Origin: Elymus sibiricus
Lineage: Eukaryota > Streptophyta > Magnoliopsida > Poales > Poaceae
Assembly (NCBI GenBank): GCA_039707655.1
Contig: CM077671.1
Span: 245,224,595-245,288,594, forward strand
Direction of reading: 5' to 3'
Length of the DNA stretch: 64,000 nucleotides
Both the position numbers and the translations under genes were made by a program. Of this stretch, positions 44,101-55,700 are shown piece by piece. How positions within the stretch are numbered: the first letter of the stretch is position 1; each line of letters begins with the position of its first letter. Under the pieces are notes generated by a model, which saw only the letters and a list, made by a program, of their open reading frames with translations, had not been told where the DNA came from and made no database searches.

Positions 44101-46148
44101 TGGTGGAAGGTCATCATCAGTTCCTGTCACCCACACACAAGTTTAGGAACCAGCACTTAAGTGTAAGTTGTAGAGCTGTTCATAAACCAGCTTCGCAACA
44201 GGAAAAAAAATCACATTTGCTGACATAGTAGCAGAGAGTATTTCACTTTGTTCTTATGAATATGACAAATAAAACTGGCATGTAATGTTCAAAGAAATAA
44301 AATAAATAGAATTGAAAAGCATGCGGTTCACTAAGTCCAATGAACCTTAGTAATGTGCCACAAACATGCAAGGACAGGTATTGGTTGATGACCATATTTC
44401 ACAGGTTATAGATATGGAGATATTTAAACCAGTAATCGGGAGACATGTTAAAGAACATAGGGTTGGATCAAACCACCATGACACATCAATATAATATTGT
44501 CTTATTCGTGTCATTGATTGGTGTAATATACAATGTGCATACTATATCCTAGACTTGAGATTGTCGCAACTTCTCAAGCAGTGGAATCTAGAATGGCTTA
44601 CTTAGGGGTTACCAAACACTATTCCATAACTGTGCAATCTCGAAGTGACTTCGGGTTAGTCGATAAGCATGTTGCGGGCCACAGTCAACCAATATGGAAT
44701 TTGCGTCTCCGTACAACAAGAAGGATATCTTTGTGCCCTCGAGTTATCAGGTCTGGTTAAAGAGTTGCCCTGTACGGGGATTCTGGGACACGTGATTGAG
44801 GAAAAGGTGGCCGAGCTATACAAACAAGGATGACACATATTCGTCTTGGATTCGACCAATATCGCAAGGGGAAATGCATATAACTGCGCACTGAGTGTTC
44901 ACCCGATATGATCTTTCTGTACACTTGGAAGTTAGCACGTCCTACTAGGGGTACATGAACCTAAAAATGTTGCAGGCTTGGCAAGAGCATGATCCAAACG
45001 AGGATGCAAATTCTATACAGGGAACTTCTCCGTATGCTATTTCGCCCATACTTAGAAGGATTTCGTGGTATTTCAAGAAAACTGAGGGAATTTTTGGCAT
45101 TCAAATCACCCGAGCCATCCATCCACACTGGGCATGGAGTATATATAGAACCAACAAGGCAGCATGCAGGAGAAAGAGGGGCCCCCACATGTATGGGGGT
45201 TTCACATGGGCAGGCCGACAAGGGCTCTTCTCGGTGTGCTATTTTGCCCATACTTCTAAGGATGTCATGGTATTTCAATAAAACTGAGGGAATTTTCAGC
45301 ATTCACCCGAGCCATCCATCCACCATCGCCTAGATAACCGTTGCCAAGCGACACATGGTGTTATTACCCCTAAGTGTGGATACCTTGGAGGGGTTGCTGG
45401 CTTGCTATTGCGATGCTAGGGCAATCCTCTAGAAGGTAGTACGACTGCGACCACGATAACGTGCTTTATCGACACTGCTGCTATTACTATGTGTGTCTTG
45501 TGTAATCCTGTGATCTATAACTTGGGAGTGGTTCCGTATAACTTTTTTGAAATTATGGTAAAGCACACTGTTATAAGCTATGGAATGTTCTTCAAGGAGA
45601 AATATGTGTTCCTTGTACTTCATTTTGTTCGCCGTAATCTCTATGGAACTATCAGTGTCGCGGTGGTTCAAAGCATAATTAGTTGTGCATCGATGTCTAG
45701 GGCTCCCAATCAGGGCCTAAACACATTCGAACTACAGGGAACGGTCGCAAATGGTACAAAGTTCACGCCCATATATACCCACAACGACTTGAGCCAGAAT
45801 CGATATAAAACCCTACACGCGTGCAAAGCTCCAAAATTTCTCCATGCAAGCCCATGGCAAACCTTAACGCTAACCTGCCAAGGCGAAATCCCAGACCTAG
45901 CTCGAACTCCTGAACCCGCAAGAATTTGCACCGAAAAACCTTACCAGGCGCCCCAAAAACGCGACCTTTGGCTCCCCCGACAGACAAAACCCTATCCCTC
46001 CCCGAGCAATCCACGTCCGGTGGCAAGCAGCTCAAGCAAGCAAGAACCCTAGAATTCGAAACCCTAGCTAGCACGGGGAAGCGGAGCCGAGCGAGCAGCC
46101 CCGCCCAAGCCCCAACTCACCGCTGCTGTCCGAGGGCCCGTACTCCAT
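41106..46148 (-). CDS. EML: EMSY-LIKE protein (ENT + Agenet/Tudor-like), 10 exons, 473 aa
   Basis: Exons on the minus strand: 46148-46121, 44123-43876, 43775-43666, 43573-43327, 43244-43017, 42943-42875, 42097-41855, 41785-41717, 41645-41582 and 41221-41106. All introns are GT-AG, and phases join into 474 codons including the stop. Residues ~65-135 are the ENT domain ([40 protein letters not shown]). Residues ~260-315 are the Tudor-like/Agenet domain ([40 protein letters not shown]). A basic patch RKRQK near 162 is a likely nuclear signal, and the C-terminal stretch includes [19 protein letters not shown]. Plant EMSY-LIKE proteins are nuclear; in Arabidopsis they read histone marks and act in immunity and seed development. 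The start follows [10 protein letters not shown] at a GTGAGT donor. It appears intact. The last intron may be retained, giving a shorter end (stop at 41571-41573). Confidence 0.93.
44124..46120 (-). other. Intron 1 of the EMSY-like gene with internal direct repeat
   Basis: The intron is 1997 bp. It contains a ~100-bp direct repeat at 45026-45124 and 45226-45323 (tgctatttcgcccatacttagaagg..., ending cgagccatccatccac), with about 100 bp between copies. This resembles a small inserted element, but TG...CA ends were not evident. Frames in this region lack domains. Confidence 0.6.
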
Positions 46149-46480
46149 GGCTCGGCGCGGCGCGGCGCGGCCACCCCGGGGGAGACGCGAGCGAGCTCCG
46201 GGCGAAAAAAAAATCAGGACCTGCAACCACGCGAGGAACGGGAGTCAGCCCTCGCCACTGCGACGCCGAACGCGGGGTCTCCGGTCGGCGGGCGGTCCAG
46301 GCGGCCGCGGATCCGAGGGCGGCTCACCTCCGGCGCGCGTGGAGGCGGCGGAATCCGGCGAGATTTGGGGGGAGGCGAGGTGGTGGTCCGACCGAGTGGG
46401 GAAGAGGAGGTAGTACTAACAAGTATGGGGATTCTTTCTTCCCGAGAGAGAAAAAAAAATAGGGGGGTCGAAAAGAGAGG
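46149..46480 (-). promoter_or_regulatory. 5' UTR/promoter region of EMSY-like gene
   Basis: GC-rich (CGG-rich) to about 46400. After that come pyrimidine-rich minus-strand runs (tttttttttctctctcggg; tttctcctctctttt) like the Y patches of grass TATA-less promoters. I saw no clear TATA box. Confidence 0.4.
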
Positions 46481-46751
46481 AGAAATTAAACGAGGGGGGT
46501 AAAGAGAAATTGGACGGACGTGCCGCGGATCTTGTACGCGTGGACAATGAACGGCTTGCGGACTTGCGGTAGTCGTCGCTCCCTCGCTCGCTCACTCACT
46601 CAAAGCACGTACAATAGTCCTAGTCAGCCAGCTGTTTTTTCTATTTAAACCCTCTATCTCCTTCCATTGTAGTCATTTATCATTCAATTAGGGTAGTATA
46701 AATTCATTCGATCTTCCTGCTATTTCACATTTTAGGTATTATGAAAAGTAA
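46481..46751. other. Spacer, nothing definite
   Basis: Contains 'cacgtacaatagtc' near 46606-46619, a word shared with the MITE type at 37546-37822, but no second terminus was seen. Confidence 0.3.
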
Positions 46752-47002
46752 TCTCTACTCCTAATTGCTCAGTTGGTAGAATAGCATCCTGGGTTTTTTT
46801 TCAACCGGTTTAATTTCGTCCCCCCTCCCCCTCCCCCATTGCACGGACACAAAAAACCAACCACACACGAAACAAAAAACATACAGTACAGCGCCGCTCC
46901 CCTCGATGGATTTTTTGGTAGCTTCTGCATGTTGTGGCGGGGCACGTCACGGGTTCTGGTTGAGAGGTTGGTCGGGCTGGCGGGGGAACTGAGCTTCCGT
47001 CG

Positions 47003-48240
47003 ATGGATTTTTTGGTAGCTTCTGCATGTTGCTTCAGATTTGGTACTATCCCCATCTCTCTCTTTCTCTGTGAGGGTGTGTGCGCGCGCGAGCAGTTCAC
47101 ACCGATAAACCCTAAAATGAAGCAGTCGATCTCTCGTTGCCGATTGCCGACCCGTCGCCCCAATGGCCGCCGCATCAGTTCTATACCGCTACAGCACTGC
47201 CAGCCACCGTCGTTCTGTTGCCTTGGATCAGTTGTGGATTGGGCTGGAACCGTATGGTCTTGTGATGCCAGGTATGAGAATTTGTACATAGAAACCTATT
47301 ACAGTTAGATAGACAATTAGCTCGGTTAAAAGGCATGTTTGGTGCCATGTCTTGGTTAAAATGCATGGGTTTATTTCACCCTATGTGCCACTAGGTTCGT
47401 TGCATTCATCTTAATGAATGTAATATTTATAGGCCCTTGTTAACTTGGATCTCTAGCAAAAACTGAAAGTTTCTTGTTGGATTAAGCACTATTAATTTGT
47501 GGTTGTGAATTACTTTTTGCGAGGAAGCTGAAAAATATTGTCATGTTAATATCTCAACTAGCATTGAGGATTCAGAAGTTTAACTGTCTCACCACATTTT
47601 GTAGGCACTGTAACTGCCCTTCTAGCTAGGCTTGTATATGCATGGTATTCTATGTAGAATTTTTTTTGCTCGTCTACAAGGAATATTTACTAAATTATAA
47701 CACAAAGTTTATTATATACAGGTAAGAGTTTACTGATGATTCATACTGTCAACCTCAGAAACAAAAAATAAAGGTGCCTACAATTCAAACTTACAAATTG
47801 TGTTACCAAATCGAGTGCAAGAGGTAAGTGTTGATTACTATTAATGAGCCATACCTGTGTGTAACATACTTATACATTTTTCTGTTTCCTTCCAGGATAA
47901 AGTCAAGTGTTCTATTTCTTGGATAACAAACGAAGCGAGCTCGGAGGAGTACGCGGGTGGGATGCAGATGATAAACTTGATACTGGTGTGTTGTTGACTG
48001 TCATCCAACCGACGTGCCCAGACAGGCTACATATTGGCATGATGGACTTCTATGGTAAAAGGACATTAAGGCAGCATGTAAATGCGACCTTTTCATGTCT
48101 GTTGTCCATGCAAACAACTTACTTGATGACAAGTTTGTCTTGCCTGATAAAGAGCACAACAGTGATTATTTTGTTCTTCCCTCATTTGTATTGCAGGGTT
48201 TGCTTCGCAACATAATTCATTGTCCGCTGATATACTGAAG
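47003..48240 (+). other. Exon-like segments of unknown origin in candidate Helitron
   Basis: A GC-richer stretch at 47003-47275 ends at gatgccag|gtatga, a plausible donor. After AT-rich DNA, ttccttccag|gataaag (47886-47902) is a plausible acceptor into frame 47907-48215 (LDNKRSELGGVRGWDADDKL). I recognise no domain. It could be a captured gene fragment. Confidence 0.3.
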
Positions 48241-49998
48241 AAAGCATATTAAGCTATAGATAGATGGATTCTTCTCGGTTGTCACCAAGCAGGTATTCTT
48301 ACGTGGCTCCAATCAAATCACAGATGTATGGATTCATGTAACTCACTTGTATTATATGTACTTTACCCTCTAATTAACCATATAAAAGTTCTTGCTGATT
48401 ATAAAATATATGCTTCTTTTTACTGCAATATAAAACATGTATTTTTCTCAGTTAATTGTAGGGCACCACATGATTCCAACTATGGTGAGGTATAAAATCT
48501 GGAGGTAAATATCAAAATCATCTTGCTGAGTTTTTCCTTGCTTAGTATATAGTATTGTTGGACTATCAAAATGTTGATTTTATTGATTACGTATGAACAC
48601 ACATAAAAGGATGATTCAATAAAAAAAATGGATTTGCTTCATCTGGAACTAAGATGTCTATTGACCTACCTGTCCGCAAAACAATATTGCACATAACTTG
48701 AAAAATTAGCATTGTCGTATTAGAATTATTGCAAGTGATGTTTCCTAAAATCTAGGTGATTATTCGTCTCTCTGAATCTAGCCTATTTGCACATGGCCAC
48801 CACGATTTAATTAGCTATTCTCACACATGACTCACTGAATGTTCATCGTGGAGACATATTTCACTCGGGGGCTGTTGGAATCGCTACAGGTTTTATACCT
48901 CACCATAGTTGGACTATTCTACAAATCCTGAAATTCAAAGATGCGTAGCAGTCTCTTGCTTATTTATCTATTCTTCAGAGTTAAGGGCTTTGACACCACA
49001 CTCAGGCTCATAGGAGAAATGGTTTTAAGCTCTTTATCTTTCTTTTCAGCAATGACCTTTCTTTGCTTTCCATAGTTATTAATGGATTTATCTAAGGCCC
49101 AGTGTTTTTTCCAGCACAACTATACATCTAGAACCTTTGGTTGTGTCCTCTATCGATTACTTGTGAACTGCACAACCGTTATATGTATGATATACTTTTG
49201 AAGAGCAATTTTTTTCTTCAGAAAACTAGGAAGATTTGCCCTTCACTATATTAACAAGTGAGAAGACAAAGTGTGATAATTGCAAGAAACCTGACCGGAT
49301 CAGGCAATAGCCAAAAAAAAGTTCATAACTATCTGGATGTTCTTTTTGTACAATTAATGAATCGTTTCCTGTTTGTTTTGCAGAAATTGGTAGATATTCA
49401 AGTTGAAGGGCCACCATCTTACTCAAATAGGTCAAAAGGATTTTGTTTGCCCACCATCTTATTCACTAAGTTTCCATTGCATGACAACATTTTTGCTTCT
49501 AATTCTCAACATACAGCTTGAGTTCATAGTTGCAGTGTTCTTCTAACTAATGACGCTATCAATTGTACCCTGCCTAATATGTTTCACTGATTTGATTAGA
49601 TGAATTAGCATGCCAATTCTATCTAACTGAAGATGTTTCACTGCCTTGATTACATAAACTTCCCTCAGGTGGGAGATGGTAATTCCCAACTCCACATGGA
49701 CCTCTTTATTTATGGTTATTCTTTTAAGAATCATGATGTGACATTTTCCTTTCATTTGTTTCACCTTTCTCAAGATTGTGGCTGCTGTTGTCACCTCTAG
49801 AACAAGAGGATCACAGCTAAACATGCATCAGCTACTGTGTCGAGCGAGGGGGCTGGAGAAGAAGTGACCAATACGATACAATGGTTGCCGTGTTGGTGAT
49901 GTATGAGATGGTATTGATTCTGAGAAAGAGGAGGACGACAGCACAACAACAATGGGGATTCAAGAGAGTAGAAACATGAGGGGCAGGTGGACTTGATG

Positions 49999-50565
49999 TT
50001 ACCGATAATTTGTGTGCTTGCTGTTGTGTGTTTGTGTTTGATGTGTTTGCAAAGGCACATGATTTTGTACTGGCACATCTAAAATTGTTTTATTTGGTTT
50101 AGTAAACTGGCAACACAAATATTTTTTCTAACAATTATTGACCACCTCAATATTGTTACTGATAAAATTAAAATTGTTTACTGTTGATGGTTTGCGTGCT
50201 TCCTGAGTTCCTGGTGTATGTTTGTGCTTGATGTGTTTGCAAAGGCACGTGATTTTGTACTGGCACATCTAATAGTATTTTATTTGGTTTAGTAAATTGG
50301 CCTCACACTCATATTTTACATAACAATTCTTGACCACCTCAATATTGTTACTGATAAAATTAAAATTGTTTACTGTTGATGGTTTGCGTGCTTCCTGAGT
50401 TCCTGGTGTATGTTTGTGCTTGATGTGTTTGCAAAGGCACGTGCCTTTGTACTGGCACATCTAATAGTATTTTATTTGGTTTAGTAAATTGGCCTCACAC
50501 TCACATTTTCCCTAACAATTCTTGACCATCTCAATATTGTTACCGATAAAACTAAAATTATCTGC
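49999..50565. repeat. ~191-bp tandem repeat, three copies
   Basis: The landmark atgtgtttgcaaaggcac occurs at 50041, 50231 and 50423 (periods of 190 and 192 bp). The landmarks tttgtactggcacatcta and ttgaccacctcaatattgtt (ttgaccatctc in the third) follow in each. Copies 2 and 3 are nearly identical; copy 1 is diverged. Confidence 0.85.
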
Positions 50566-50803
50566 TAAAACAAGGTTTGTTACTAATAGAAATCATGTTC
50601 TAAAACAAAAAGGTTTGCTTGCGTTTCACTAAAAAAATATTGGTTCACTTGCTTATAATCCTTAGGACACTAGGACTGAATTATAATCCAAAAGGGTAAT
50701 TGAGAAGAATGGCAGCCATGCAGCAGCAAACGAGTAGGGTGGGTGGAATGGGCAGGGCGAACCTAAGAGTTTGTGTTGTTAATATTCTGGTGTTAATATT
50801 CTG

Positions 50804-51420
50804 GTGTCTGTAACCCTCCGAGAAGGTGGCGACACTACGGTGAGTAGATGGTCACATTGCCGTGGCAGTCGCTCTTGGCGTGACGGTGTGCACTTCTTGG
50901 TACTGGGAATTGTCTTGGAATGGCCTCGTCATGGATATCGATGGAGCGACATCGCGACGATGCTTGGCGATGCTCGGTGGGGGTACAAGACCGAGCCTGA
51001 TGATGAGGGTGTCGTCACACATCCCCGCCACGCCACACAATTCTTCCCTAGCTTGTCCAACCCACATACAAACATGTCAGCTACATGGCTCGAAATAATG
51101 AGGACCTGCAAACCCTTCTGCACATCTTATTCAGATCTGGCTGCCGAGGATGCCAGACCAATGGGCGAGTTGGCTCGGTGCCGAGGCGGTGACACACTGG
51201 CTCGATGTCGAGATGGCGACCCAAGAGGTTGGTGGGGAGAGAAGGAGGCGGGCCACACCATGGCGGGAAGAGGAGGGGACGGGTGACACCGCGGATGGGA
51301 GGGGAGGCGATGGGGACAGGAAGGGTGTGCTTCACCATGTCATGGTGGGGAGGTGCCGGGTAGAGATGGTGGTGGCGATGCGTGGTGGGGAGATGAGATG
51401 ATGCGATACCCGGTGACTGA
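50804..51420 (+). other. GC-rich block with 160-codon open frame
   Basis: The plus frame 50804-51286 has no domain I know. The block is GC-rich between AT-rich sides and contains an internal near-duplicate (ggctcggtgccgaggcggtgac / ggctcgatgtcgagatggcgac, 51171-51222). It is possibly a host-gene fragment carried by the candidate Helitron. Confidence 0.3.
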
Positions 51421-52250
51421 CTGGCTCTACAGGATGAGTAAGAGGCGGCCATGCAGTGAGTGACTTAGAGGAGTGGTTTTTTTTGAAGAAAAGAAGAAAG
51501 GAGGAGGAGCCGCTATGCGGTGACATAAATGTCATATAACCTGAAAAGTCGTTTTTAGAGAAAATACCATCCAAGTGATCTATATATAGCCAACAATTTA
51601 TAGATCATTAAAATCAACATGTGGCTCATATTGTATCATGCAAATAAAGTTAAAGATCACAATCCTCACATTGTACGGAAATATCTTAAGCCCATCAAGT
51701 AGATCTAAGTTTGAAATGGATAATTAGTTGTATTATTGCTTTTTACATACACAAGTTTCTATTAGCTTTCTTACCAACTTACATCGTAAGTGAAGTGGAT
51801 TTCAATTACTTTTTAATTGTTATGGGCTATCATTTTTATACGTGCAAATTTGACACGCAATATGTTTATATATGCAACCGACAAAACATATATTCATGGT
51901 CCGTAGCAACGCACAGGCATTCTACTAGTACCTGTGAAGATCGTGCTCTGAGCTAGAAGGAAAAAAGAAGGAGAAAGAAACGAGTGGGCTCTTCGTCAAG
52001 CGCCCGGCTAATACACAGAACACGAGAAACAACAACCCGCTTCTAGCCCGATGCGAGCGTTAATGCCGCCGCTTCCGATCCCCTGCGCCTCCCCCGCCTT
52101 TCGCCCTTCTCCTTCCATCTCGGCACGCGAAATCCACTCCTACGTCGCTCCAAATCGTCTATTTCATGCCAAATCGAACCTTTAATCCAACTTCCCACAA
52201 ATCACCACCCCCTCCCGAACCCTAGAACACCGTCGACGCCCATCAAGGAG

Positions 52251-52448
52251 ATGGATCAGCAGTCCAAAAGGACTCATGCGCCGGCGCCACAGCTCGTTCC
52301 GTCGTCGCCGCCTCAGTTCATCATGCCGCTGGCGTCTCATCTCGTCCCGCCGTCGGCGCAGCATGTCGTCTCGCCGCTGGTACCTCATCTTGCCCCGCCA
52401 CTGTGCCAGCCCGGACCGGGCGCCTGGATTCCCATACGACTAGCATAG
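52251..52448 (+). pseudogene. Possible gene fragment, proline-rich first exon
   Basis: A 65-codon plus frame after a 5' UTR-like stretch (gaaccctagaacaccgtcg). It starts MDQQSKRTHAPAPQLVPSSPP and ends GPGAWIPIRLA. Downstream, another frame continues with 'NINDFNPATWYGM', a phrase I associate with Myb/SANT-like or transposon-linked grass proteins. No further exons were found, so it is probably a fragment. Confidence 0.3.
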
Positions 52449-52818
52449 GCAGTGCCGGCCTCTGCACCATGCTGGCTCACCCAGCCGTAAGGCCTTTTGT
52501 GCTACATGCCTGAGAATATTAATGATTTCAATCCAGCAACATGGTATGGTATGTGTACTCCTCTGGTTATACATTTCTAGTTACTTAACATGTACATTTT
52601 TGTATGATATGCAGCCTGTTATTTGGTATGTGTTTTCCCCTGTTTATTACAATCGGTTTTGCAGCCAACCTAAGAGATAGCCTATTGTATGAGCAAAGGT
52701 TTTAGGTGATGTGGCAATGGCTTATAGCCAGCAGGGCTGTCCTACTAAAATCAACATCTCACGCAATTCTAGACATATTATGACATGACATGGTATTAAA
52801 TAAGAAAGAAAAAAGATA

Positions 52819-53051
52819 TTTCCTTCATTTTTATCTGTATATTAGGTTTGTTTAAAGTCAAACTTTATATACCTTCAACAAGTTTTAGAAAAATATATTA
52901 ACATATACACCATCAAATCTATACCACGGGATTCATCATTACATATACTTCCACATATAAATTTTCATATTGTTTTCTACAGACTTGGTCAAATTTTATA
53001 AAGTTGATTTTAGTTAAAGCTATTATGTGGAGTAAATAAAAATGGATGGAG
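52819..53051. mobile_element. Stowaway MITE
   Basis: 233 bp flanked by TA (52817-52818 and 53052-53053). The right end is ttatgtggagtaaataaaaatgga-tggag. The left end is ttccttcatttttatctgtatattag with degeneration. Aaagtcaaactttata and its partner ggtcaaattttataaagt lie inside. Confidence 0.75.
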
Positions 53052-53261
53052 TAGTGGTATCATTATCAATGTCATGATATCATATCATAATAAATGAGGT
53101 GTCTATATGAGTCATACTTTCTTTGAATTAGTTATTGTATTACTCAATCATGGATTACAATCATGTTTGACCATGTCCGAACCAACATATAGACCAGACT
53201 CAAGCCATACAACAGTTTGGCCTTCGGACCTATCAGAAATTGCCAGAAGTGTGACTAAGAA

Positions 53262-53338
53262 GAATTCTGAGTACGATGTGTATGAGTAATACAAGAACTA
53301 GAATTCCGAGTAAGATGTGTGTGAGTAATACAAGAACT
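53262..53338. repeat. 39-bp tandem duplication
   Basis: gaattctgagtacgatgtg (53262) and gaattccgagtaagatgtg (53301), each followed by gagtaatacaagaacta. Confidence 0.8.
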
Positions 53339-53399
53339 ACGTTCACACATGCTATCGTTGATCTCTCTAATAAGGAAGGCGTACTTCGGTCTGTCGACA

Positions 53400-54192
53400 T
53401 CACCGCTTCTCACCATACAAAACACGTAGATGAGGTCATCTATGATATCATCATATGATACTATGCACTATAAAGATAATGTAGTAGACTAGTATCGTAT
53501 GCAATATACATGATACTGGCTTATGATATTACCCACAATGAGAGGTCTAAAATAGTTGTTGGTATGTCAAATATAGGTTTATTGATGATATACATACAAT
53601 AAATGAAGATGGAGAGTGGGGTTGTATGTAGTACATGCACTAACATCCCTTGCACAAAGCTCCACTGTAAAATGAGAGAGCACCTTGTTTATTCTTTCAT
53701 CTCTTATTGGCCAAACTAGATACACCATATTGGAGTAGTTGTATGATACCTTGTTAGACGTTGACATCACATATTTTACCAATAAGCAAATAACAACAAT
53801 TTTTTGAAGATACCCTAAAGTGTAGCCAGAATTATTGTACAAGTAGTTTTTTTTATTGTGATTGTAATTTTGCACGTTGTTTGTCTATCTTAACATGTTT
53901 TTTCTTGCCAATACTTGCAAAACCCTAGCAAACAAAACATCGACAAATATTGTCGCTAGCCCAATTGGGGGCGTAAACAAGAATGATCTTAACTTTCATA
54001 TTTTAAGTTGGAAGTGATAAATCTAGTAACGATATATTTTCTACTCAAAATAAGATAGTGATATATTTAGTTTCGTATTCTCCAAGAGATATGAATATGG
54101 ACGTGTTTCTATTCGAACACACTAACTAGATACGATACAAATATGAGCATCATTTCCAAGGTAGAAATGTTAAGTCTAAACCAAGGACGTCA
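53400..54192. other. MITE-like AT-rich DNA
   Basis: Repeated atgatact/tgatatca words at 53430-53530 suggest a MITE. 53550-54192 has no gene. Confidence 0.35.
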
Positions 54193-55683
54193 GAGAATTA
54201 TAGAGAGGAGATTAGAACCACACTGGGCTTCTAATTATGAGGATTACATGAACTAGACCTAGCTCTAATTAGTCAACTAGGACCAACTAGAACTAGAGCT
54301 AGAGTAACTAGAGGAGGTTCCAAAACTTGTGTATCCAAAAGGGCCAAAACCTCTAGTATGTATAGGTTGGAGGGAGAGTAAGGGCCAACCACCAAAGAGG
54401 AAAACCCTCCTTGGGGCGCCAGCCTATGGGAGGAGGAGTCCAACTCCTCCCTCACTCCAATTCCCTCTCCCCCCCCCCCCATAAGGAAGGGGGGCGCCTC
54501 CACCACTTGGGCCCTTGTGACCCAAGTTGCCTTCCACCTCTTGGCCTTTTTAGGCCCGTTAATATTTTATTAAATATAAAATTGTTCTAAATACTTTCAG
54601 ACCATTATATATATAATTTAACATCTCCCGAAACATTTTCCATCAATATATATTTATCTATAATACCCGGTATTACCCAATACCTCTCTAAAACCCTTCC
54701 GGTGACTCCGGAACGCTTCCAGATCCTCTCGAAACTATTTTGACTATTAATGAAACAATTCCATAAATAAATCCTCGATACTCTCGACCTACTAAAACTC
54801 AGCAATCTTGATTACCTTAAGCTTGTGACCCCATAGGTTCGGTAACTCGTAGACATGAACGAAACTCCTTTGTCCAATGACCGATAGCGGAACCGTGGAC
54901 ATCCATTTTGATCCCTATGAGCAAATGGATGATATTCGAGTGAACCATCGGTTACCATGTGGCATTCCCTTTGCTTCGTGCTACTTTACGAGACCCGAGA
55001 ATCATCGGTATCCTCTCGAGTCATCTGCATGCTCGTTATACCGTTTTTCTCGTTACCGGTTTTGTTCTTCTAGTCACCTGTGTCTGGCCAGACGATGATT
55101 GATGCCGTCACACCGAGAGAGCCCTAAGAATATCCCCCCATCATGGGAGGAGCAAATCCCACTCTTGAGCTGTCTAGTCCCTTGTCAAACTTTCCGATGA
55201 ACCTGTAAGTTGTCGTTATGATCACCTAGTTACAGATGACGTTTGAACAACCCCAAAGCTCACCGTACGGTAAGAAGTGATTACGATACTCGCATGGTCT
55301 AAGGAAAACACATGTTAACACTCTGTGTTATAACAATTGATTTCAGACAATATTATCTCAAAGTATAGCAAACAAGTTTGGGCCGATTCAATATGATCGT
55401 TCTTCTAACGTCATACTCTCAATGTTGTTTTAGGACTATCGTTACACTTAACGGTATCCTAAGTATAAAAAACATGATCACCAACAACACCTGAGCTAGT
55501 CTTAGAGGCAAGACTAGGAACCTTTGTTTTACCGTTTATCATTCTACATGTGCATACAAGCTTTCCACTGAATCACATATTCCAGAATCATAGCAGTAAT
55601 TATAGCATAGAATATAAACTCTTAATTATGAATATGGAAATATAATAATACAATATTATTGCCTCTAGGGCATATTTCCAACA
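54193..55683 (-). repeat. 3' LTR of copia element, outer end deleted
   Basis: Aligned with 60744-62246. It shares the cctctagtatgtatagg and aacatctcc...aacattttccatc stretches. The part corresponding to 60473-60743 is absent. Confidence 0.8.
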
Positions 55684-55700
55684 GTCTTGCACTTGCACTA

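Larger units (their letters stand above)
46752..51928 (+). mobile_element. Candidate non-autonomous Helitron
   Basis: The 3' end reads tccgtagcaacgcacaggcattctactag at 51900-51928: an imperfect short hairpin followed by CTAG, then host T. I recognise the ending as that of grass Helitrons. The 5' end is proposed at 46752 (TCTCTACTCC after host A). The interior has a 30-bp direct repeat (46906-46935 and 47000-47029), intron-like AT-rich DNA, a tandem repeat (49999-50565) and a GC-rich block (50804-51420). No RepHel frame was found. The 3' end is better supported than the 5' end. Confidence 0.45.

Noticed and set aside
44533..45333. Plus-strand frames in EMSY-like intron 1
   Set aside because: They lie within a confirmed-phase intron and come from duplicated repeat DNA without any domain.
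46763..46795. tRNA-like A box (gctcagttggtagaatagc)
   Set aside because: There is no B box, anticodon arm or acceptor stem at the right distance. It lies in the proposed Helitron 5' end and is probably coincidence.
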